DNA from: Lactifluus volemus
Taxonomy: Eukaryota; Basidiomycota; Agaricomycetes; Russulales; Russulaceae
Length of the DNA: 64,000 nt
NCBI GenBank assembly: GCA_022376515.1
Contig: WTXI01000019.1
Coordinates: forward strand, 62,001 to 126,000
Direction: 5' to 3'
Shown here: in pieces, positions 57,661-64,000 of the stretch
Layout of the letters: each line of letters begins with the position of its first letter
Numbering within the stretch: the stretch's first letter is position 1
Notes under the pieces: generated by a model
Seen by the model: only the letters and a program-made list of their open reading frames with translations
What the model was told of the DNA's origin: nothing
Databases searched by the model: none
Program-made: the position numbers and the translations under genes

Positions 57661-59016
57661 GAAGATCAGGCTATCAGGAAAATAATAATATAGTGGAACC
57701 ACTATTGTCACTAGCCGTAGTCTCTAGTCAAATCTAGTAAATTCTGATATCAATATTGATTTTTACTAGAACTAGGTAGGTTACATCCTGAGACCGATCT
57801 CACCAGAACTCTCCCGACCTCATCACGTGGTGCGGATGTCCACCTGAGGCATGGCTTCCGCTCCATGCGACGACGTCGATGACGAGCCCAGGCTCATTTT
57901 TATCATACTCGGAGGAGAAGCGAGTGAAATTGGTAAGGGCTTCTGATAGATCTTCTGCGCGGGCTTGCACGCAGGAGAAAAAGAATTGATAAAGGACTAG
58001 CCGACGATAAGATCGTATGAACCAAAACAGCGATAACAAGGGTTATTTATTAGGTAGTTAGGGGAAAGGCGATTATGTAATCGTTTACCAACAACTGTCA
58101 TCGCTTCCCGAAAGAAAGGAAACACCGCAAGTACAACAAGGTGGCGAGAAAACCGTTCGGGCGATGCCAGAGCCGAGTCTGAAAGTCATGAACCGATCAA
58201 CGTCTTCTTCCAAGTCCCTCCCCCACTCTCATCTCGTTTCACACTGTACCTCAGGTATCGCGCGGTAAACTTTCTTTTTTGATTATCTTTCATGCTATGT
58301 CAACGATAACGGCCATCTCGATCTCGAAATTAACCCAGGCACGGTCCGTAGCACCGGCCACGCTTAGACTTGCTTTTATTGCCTACAGGAGATAACTGGT
58401 TGTAACCTATGCGTCTTGTCTTATGCCGCTGCCACGTCAACTTGAGCTGCCAGCTTTCTTCCGATATGGACACTCCCTCTATTACTGTTCTGCTTCCTCT
58501 CTACTGTGGATGTTCCATCTTTGTGAATCTGACGTACACCATGCGTTTGAGGAGAATGGCGAGCAGGCCATTGTCTTTCGCACACGTGCATTTGAGAAGT
58601 ACTAGGAAATGATTCACGTGAGGAGGTGATAGTAGCGCGGATCCGCGGGGCAACATATGTTCGAAGTGGGGACATTGCCAAGTTATCGTCATCAATCTTC
58701 GGTCAAACGGGCCTAGGCAACCAAGCGGAATGCAACGCCGAGGTTACCTGGATTTGGTGACATCTACAACGTCCCGCGGCGTGTATCTCGCTCTAAAATA
58801 GAATGTCTTTTGTTGTCAAAAGAAGCCTCTCACTCCCAATTACGTTAATTGGTTCGCAATACCTTACCGACGTGGCTGGTCCTCGGAGCCCCTTCCAACC
58901 GACTCGTTTCGTCTTGAGCTTCGCAAGACAAAGTCGGTTGAAAGGCAACTTGCTTTATATCATGCTCACCACTACCTCCTCGCCTTTCAACACCCACGAT
59001 ACCCATCCCCCCCTTG
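57661..59016. other. Intergenic, 5' flank of OPT2
   Basis: No intact gene. From about 58160 the sequence matches the upstream flank of OPT1. Between 57661 and 58160 there are only short frames without protein character. Confidence 0.4.
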
Positions 59017-62000
59017 ATGACTGAGCTACAGGAGAAGTTGCCTACCCTATCGTCGTTGCCTGATGAGCCCACGATCGACGAGAAAGGTCTTATCTCTTCA
59101 GCAGAGCAGGAGGCCTCCCTCGACCAAGATGGACCCTGTGAGAGCCAAGATGGAGAATCAGTCTACATCAATGGAGCTCCCGTTATTACTGACGGGAAAG
59201 ACGTCTCCAAATACCTAGTTGACCTCAGAGACGACGGGGACCCTCCTGTCACTTTCCGTTCCATCCTATTGGGCACCATAGTCGGCGGTCTTGGTGCCGC
59301 GTTGTTTCAGGTTTGCATATTCAATATTCAATAATAGGTACCCTTCATGCAGGCCCTCCACTTGTAGATCTACATTTTCAAGCCCGTTCAAGTATCAGTC
59401 TCAACAGTGTTTCTACTCCTCGTCATATATTCACTTGGCCTTCTTTGGTCTACCATTCTTCCAAACCGCTCTTCGGTAGAGGGTACACGATATCAGTGGC
59501 TTGGACCTACCCTTCACATCATCAACCCTGGCAAATTCAAGCTCAAGGAGGTGCGCTGTGTATTCTCTTTCCCACGGAGACGTCCTCAATCGGTCATTTC
59601 CAGCACGTCATTTCAAGTATAATCGCTTCCAGCGCGTCATGGGGTAGCACGTCCGTTCTCAATTTTGCCGTGCAGCGAGTAAGTGTTGTCTCGAGTACGC
59701 CTAATTTGGATAGTTTATAACCGATTTGTTCTACTTGTAGCTTTACTATGACACCAAAGTTCACGCCACAACAGCCATACTCGCGACATTCTCAACTGCC
59801 GTCTTCGGTTATGGCATCGTTGGTCTCCTCCGACCCCTAACTGTCTATCCTAGCGAGATGGTCTACTGGTTTGTGAGTCACCGTCCCTTCACATTGCAAT
59901 CTCATCAACTCAATTTTGCTCTAGAATCTGCCAACTGTATCTATTTTCCAAGGTGCACAAACTTCCTTCTTTGATATTCAGCAACGACTGAGACATGAGC
60001 GTCAGCACTCCACTTTGACACAACTGCCAATCACAAACGGGTGCGACTGTTCTGGATCGCATTCGCTGCAATGTTCATCTACGAGATACTTCCGTCATAC
60101 ATATTCCCACTTCTGAATGGCCTGAATATCTTTTGTCTGACCTCACGGCATGCATCTCCTGGGGTACAGGACGTCTTTACTAACATCTTCGGAGGAACGA
60201 ACGCCAATGAGGGTCTCGGACTTTTCAGCTTGGGTTTCGATTGGCAGTATATTGGATCCGTGTATGTGCATCGTGTTTGTAACCTTTGCAGACATGCTCA
60301 GTGCATCAACAGGTTCATGAGCCTTCCTTTAATTCAGCAAGCAAATACTTGGGTCGGGATCGCATTATCCTACGTTGTGCTTGCAGGTATCTACTACTCA
60401 AATACATGGAATGAAAGTATAAATTTTCCTTGCGTGTAAACTTCAACTTATCGTCTTCCTCACAGTCAAAGTCGTTTCCAATGCTCTCGACATCGATATT
60501 CTCTTCTAATGGATCTTTATACGATCAATCTGACGTTTTCACGGGACGAAATTTTGAACTGAATCAGACTGCGCTGAACGAGGTCGGCCTTCCAGCACTG
60601 ACGGGATCAAATGCGTGGGTAGGGTTGACGGGGTCACTTGCTATTGGGGGTCTCATTGCGCATTGCATTTTCTTCTGGGGAAAATATGTTGTGTCGTCGT
60701 TCAAGCATGCCCGTGACAAGACACAGCCCGATCCTCATTGGGTTGCTATGCAGAAATATGAAGAGGCTCCATGGTGGTGGTACTTGCTTCTTTTGGTACT
60801 TGCTTTCTTCGCTGGTGAGCGCATGAGATGCCGATGCACAGGGCGGATCTGATGGTTGTGTAGGCCTTATAAGTGTGCTCAAGGGCGAGACGACGCTGCC
60901 AGTTTGGTCGTACATCGTAGCGCTCATCTCTGGTGCGATTGTCACGCCATTCTCAACACTTCTAGTTGCTCGCATGGGAAGCGGCATTGCTACGAATCAG
61001 CTTTTCAAGATGATTGCGGGTGCTATCAATCCAGGAAGACCAGTCGCCAATCTCTACGTGGGTCACTCGATACCCTCTCCCCACTCTTTTCCCGACACGT
61101 TTCCTAGTTCGCTATGTGGAGCCACGATGTCGTAGCGACTTCAATTGGGCTTGCTGGAGACCTCAAGATGGGACAATACCTGAAAGTATATAGTCTCTTT
61201 TGAAACTCAATGCCCGAGATATTGAATTGTTTATGGGAAGATTCCTCCCCGTGCCCTATTTTTAGCTCAAATTTGGGGAACGATTATTGGTGAGTCCCGG
61301 AAACAAAATGATTCATGTCTCGGAGCTCAGTATTCAAATTTATTAGGGGCAATTGTCAATTACGGTGCGTTGAGTGATTACTCGCTGCTCACTCTGGACT
61401 TGATGGCTTGCTTGTAGTTGTTATGATTTCTGTTACTGGAGCCCAGCGCGACCAACTGCTTGACCCGATCGGTAGCAACGTCTGGAGTGGTCAGGTTGTG
61501 CAAGGGCTCAATAGCGAGGCGGTTACTTGGTCGCTAGCAAAGGAGCTATATGGGCCGTCTGGGCCTTACTTCGTGATCCCTATGGGCCTATTCATCGGGT
61601 TTGCTGGGACAGCCGTACATTGGCTGATCCATAAGGTAAAAGCCAGGGAGTATCAATCCCACCCTATGAAAGGTATTGACGTGATTATTACTCTGTAGCG
61701 TTGGCCCTACATCGGACCTGTCAAGGTTGACAAAGTCGTGCTACCTATCATCGTGGCATATACTTCCTACTTGGTAAGTCCTCACCACTCAGACCATACT
61801 CTCATCACTCATCTCACTCGCGCTCTCAAGAGTGCGGGCGTGAACTCAACCGTTACATCTTGCATCCTCGTCGGTCTGGCATCGCAGCTCTGGTTGCGTC
61901 AATACCACCCTGGATGGTACCGGAAATACAATTATATCTTAGGTGGCGCGCTGGATGGAGGAGCTCAGATCATGATCTTCATACTGTCGTTTGCGGTGTT

Positions 62001-62400
62001 TGGTGCCTCGGGGGTCTCGCGGCCGTTCCCTAGCGTGAGTTGATGTGTCCCTTTTCCTGTGGCCAATAAGCGGGGACCTTCCGCGCTGACAATTGGATCT
62101 CTCTAGTGGGCGGGAAGTCCCAAGAAGGGAAACATAGATTACTGTAATGGGAACGGGGCATTGGACTGACGCGCAGCGCGCAGAGGTTAATATGTTTTGT
62201 GATCTTGAACTTGAGCGTGGTGGTTATTATCACGGTATTCCCTGTGTAATAAAGAAGGCGATGTATGATTGATCATGTTTACGAGCAACCAATGCTGATA
62301 TTTATGCTCTCAACCGTTGGCCGACATCCCCATAGGTGTGGCTCGATTTATCCCAGGGCTTCATGCTCCTTTTTTTTTGGTTTGGATAATTGGCAGCCCT
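58160..62400 (+). repeat. Tandem duplication unit 2 (OPT2 and flanks)
   Basis: The second copy of the unit at about 52080-56340, in direct orientation with an offset of about 6.1 kb. Exons and most introns align closely; the noncoding flanks carry more differences. Confidence 0.8.
59017..62169 (+). CDS. Oligopeptide transporter, OPT family (OPT2)
   Basis: A tandem paralog of OPT1 with the same exon layout and nearly identical membrane segments (for example KYEEAPWWWYLLLLVLAFFA and LRQYHPGWYRKYNYILGGAL in both). I use ATG 59017, giving MTELQEKLPTLSSLPDEP. The N-terminal acidic region differs by small in-frame changes (an added DGPCE near residue 35), as do LTSRHASPGVQDVF versus LTSQHASPGVQNVF and PIIVAYTSYL versus PIIIQYSATL. 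The end GNIDYCNGNGALD at 62169 is identical. Both copies look functional, so the difference may lie in expression or substrate range. No frame break was seen. Confidence 0.92.
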
Positions 62401-62569
62401 CATGTACATCACCATCGGCACCGGCCACCCGCAATTCGCGAACTCGCCTCCTTAATTGCCACTGCTGGGAAGCACTCGCAAGCTGCCCATTTTCACTCTC
62501 TGGCGGCTACTCCGGTTCCGACTATGCAACCACGGACTTTTGACTCAGATTTTAGATACGTTCAAGCGT
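62170..62569. other. Downstream flank of OPT2
   Basis: The left part aligns with the OPT1 downstream flank. A frame of 86 codons at 62317-62577 has no recognised family. No intact gene was seen. Confidence 0.4.
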
Positions 62570-63150
62570 GCCTGTGAACCCTGTTCAGAATCAGGGACCA
62601 GATTGGTATTATTAAACCTGTAAGTCTTGCGGTAAGTGAGTGACCAAAGGTCCGAATTCACGGATAGCGGCTCGGTCTCGGAGCCACTCTTCATTATGTA
62701 TTGCAAGATGACAGGGTACCTACCTACATAGTAAGAAGGTCGAAGGATGGCTAACGAACTTATTTTTCTTATGCGTAACTCACTCGTTTTATGAAAGGAG
62801 GAGCCGTGAAGGAATTACTGGAACGTACTTGGTCATCCAATTTCTTCTCAGACCCGGAAAAAAAATTGGGGCCCGGAGAAGATTGCGTTATGTGCAAAGT
62901 TTGGGTTGCAGATCAAATAGGGCACTCTTTGGAGGACAATGACCCTTATCAGCTCGAGCGACAGAGTTCCTGCGACGACACTACGAGCAGGAGGCCGTCA
63001 ACAAGATGCTCTACAGGGCACACCGGCCCGAGCATGTCCAAGCTCGCCGTGATCACTAAAGTACTAAAGGTTCAACACTTCGTAGTAACAATCGTAAAGC
63101 AGCGTAGGTACGAATCCCTTGGCTGGATAGGAGCACCGCGGGCTAGGTGA
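62570..63150 (+). pseudogene. DUF6535 relic, copy E
   Basis: Fragments in order match copy C: the region around FTDSSEPLFIMYCKMTGY (about 62650-62720, with a 6-base insertion in the SSE segment and a stop after the TGY equivalent), then VKELLERTWSSN and FSDPEK (about 62805-62870), then HSLEDN (about 62925). Large internal parts are missing and stops interrupt every frame, so no protein of the family can be made. It sits just after OPT2, as copy D follows OPT1. Confidence 0.7.
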
Positions 63151-63567
63151 AGATCGATTCACCAGCCTCGCGTCTTATTTAGTGGTATGAAAGGCGATGG
63201 AAATGGACAACCAGGTTTCCATTATCGTGATTTCCCAAGGAAGTTGTATAATTGGAAACGTGGTAGACACGAGGCCCAGAGACGGCATCGCGTAAACGGT
63301 ATTCTACGGGCCATGTGTGCATAGAAGAAATGACTTGGTATCAATCGGTATTGAAGTTGGTTCATAGCTGTCGATCTGAAAAAAAAGGTGGTCAACCTGA
63401 ACCTTTTTCAATATTCTATCTAGTGCTTCCCACTTCATGCGAAACATACTCGAAAGATGAATCGCTCGATTAATTACCAAGATTAAACTTTAGGCACAAG
63501 TGACAATAGATCTCATAGGAGAGTGAAATTTTTAACAGTGAGAACACCCAGGCGAAATTTTTCCGTT
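63151..63567. other. Intergenic, no gene seen
   Basis: This 417-bp AT-rich stretch lies before the 3' end of the gene at the right edge. No coding signal was seen. Confidence 0.4.
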
Positions 63568-64000
63568 TCACGTTTCGTCATGAAAGTTGCCGTCTAGCCA
63601 CGCACTTTCACTAGTTCGGACGGAGATGAGCCGGTTCAACCTAGGAGGGATGTCTGCCAGTGGTCCATACTCAAATTGGTGTGCAGCATGCGTCGGAAAT
63701 GACCCAGTGAACGCTTGGAAAGGAGATGATGGATCGGTTTTCCCGTCCGGAGTGCAATGCGCCGGAGAAGACGCACGTGACATGGGCGGAGAAGGGGTCG
63801 AGGGTGGCGGAGTGGACTTGGTTGAGCTGCTTGACGGAGAAATAGAACTGCGTGTTCCACCCGAGGGTGACGGAGCAGTTGCAAAGGGCGTGGTAAAAGG
63901 TGTGAAAGTATTAGTAGTCGACACCTTTCGCGGCGTTTCGAACCCAAGCCTGTGCTCTAGTCTATCACGTTCCTCCTGCGTGGCCCTAACCGCGGCAGGA
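63568..64000 (-). CDS. 3' part of a Ser/Pro/Thr-rich protein gene (cut by the window edge)
   Basis: An open minus-strand frame enters from beyond position 64000 and ends at 63568. The visible part begins with a charged helical segment (TQEERDRLEHRLGFETPRK), followed by a low-complexity stretch (TPFTTPFATAPSPSGGTR, then Ser/Pro repeats). The final part looks more ordered (HQFEYGPLADIPPRLNRLIS). The start and N-terminal domains lie outside the window, so no product can be named. Confidence 0.5.
   Translation of the reverse strand, partial: PAAVRATQEERDRLEHRLGFETPRKVSTTNTFTPFTTPFATAPSPSGGTRSSISPSSSSTKSTPPPSTPSPPMSRASSPAHCTPDGKTDPSSPFQAFTGSFPTHAAHQFEYGPLADIPPRLNRLISVRTSESAWLDGNFHDET

Overview
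This is eukaryotic nuclear DNA, almost certainly from a filamentous basidiomycete (Agaricomycetes). The evidence is short (about 45-75 nt) GT-AG introns that split nearly every gene, several copies of the basidiomycete family DUF6535, an F-box protein of the Agaricomycete type, OPT-family peptide transporters, a Kre9/KNH-type GPI-anchored cell-surface protein, and conserved housekeeping genes with fungal architecture. I cannot name the species. I saw no rRNA, tRNA, CRISPR array or intact transposon.

Layout. 0.4-9.9 kb: a head-to-head housekeeping pair, SEC15 (exocyst, minus) and NUP192/NUP205 (nuclear pore, plus), sharing a 184-bp promoter region. 10.5-12.5 kb: a complete cytochrome P450 (minus). 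12.5-15.2 kb: gene-poor. 15.2-17.8 kb: DUF6535 copy A. 18.3-19.6 kb: an uncharacterised Cys/His-rich protein with a paralog at 27.4-29.1 kb. 20.8-24.1 kb: a divergent pair, a coiled-coil protein and an ACMSD-like amidohydrolase. 24.6-35.1 kb: a duplicated, rearranged accessory zone with a Ser/Thr-rich single-pass membrane protein (one longer and one truncated copy), the Cys/His paralog, DUF6535 copy B, and a roughly 0.95-kb direct repeat that flanks the truncated copy. 35.6-45.8 kb: an ordinary gene-rich stretch holding a disordered Pro/Ser/Thr-rich protein, quinolinate phosphoribosyltransferase, a Kre9-like GPI protein, a TMEM135-like membrane protein, an AlkB-type dioxygenase and NEDD8. 45.8-63.2 kb: intact DUF6535 copy C, an F-box gene, and a tandem duplication of an OPT transporter in which each unit is followed by a DUF6535 relic. 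The right edge cuts a Ser/Pro-rich gene.

There are no operons. Functional links are thin: vesicle tethering and nuclear transport (SEC15/NUP192), a possible tryptophan-to-NAD link (ACMSD-like enzyme and QPRTase compete for the same pathway branch), and cell-surface or membrane proteins (Kre9-like, STM copies, OPTs, DUF6535).

The main caveat for any gene model here is that genes in about 1-10 kb and 15-34 kb are broken by many single-base frame losses, nearly all in short homopolymers. Genes at 10.5-12.5 kb and from 35.6 to 62.2 kb are clean. Because conserved, probably essential genes are hit, I read most of these as assembly under-calls rather than true pseudogenes. The best candidates for undescribed biology are the two Cys/His-rich paralogs, the DUF6535 expansion in all states of decay, and the repeat-flanked copy of the membrane protein.
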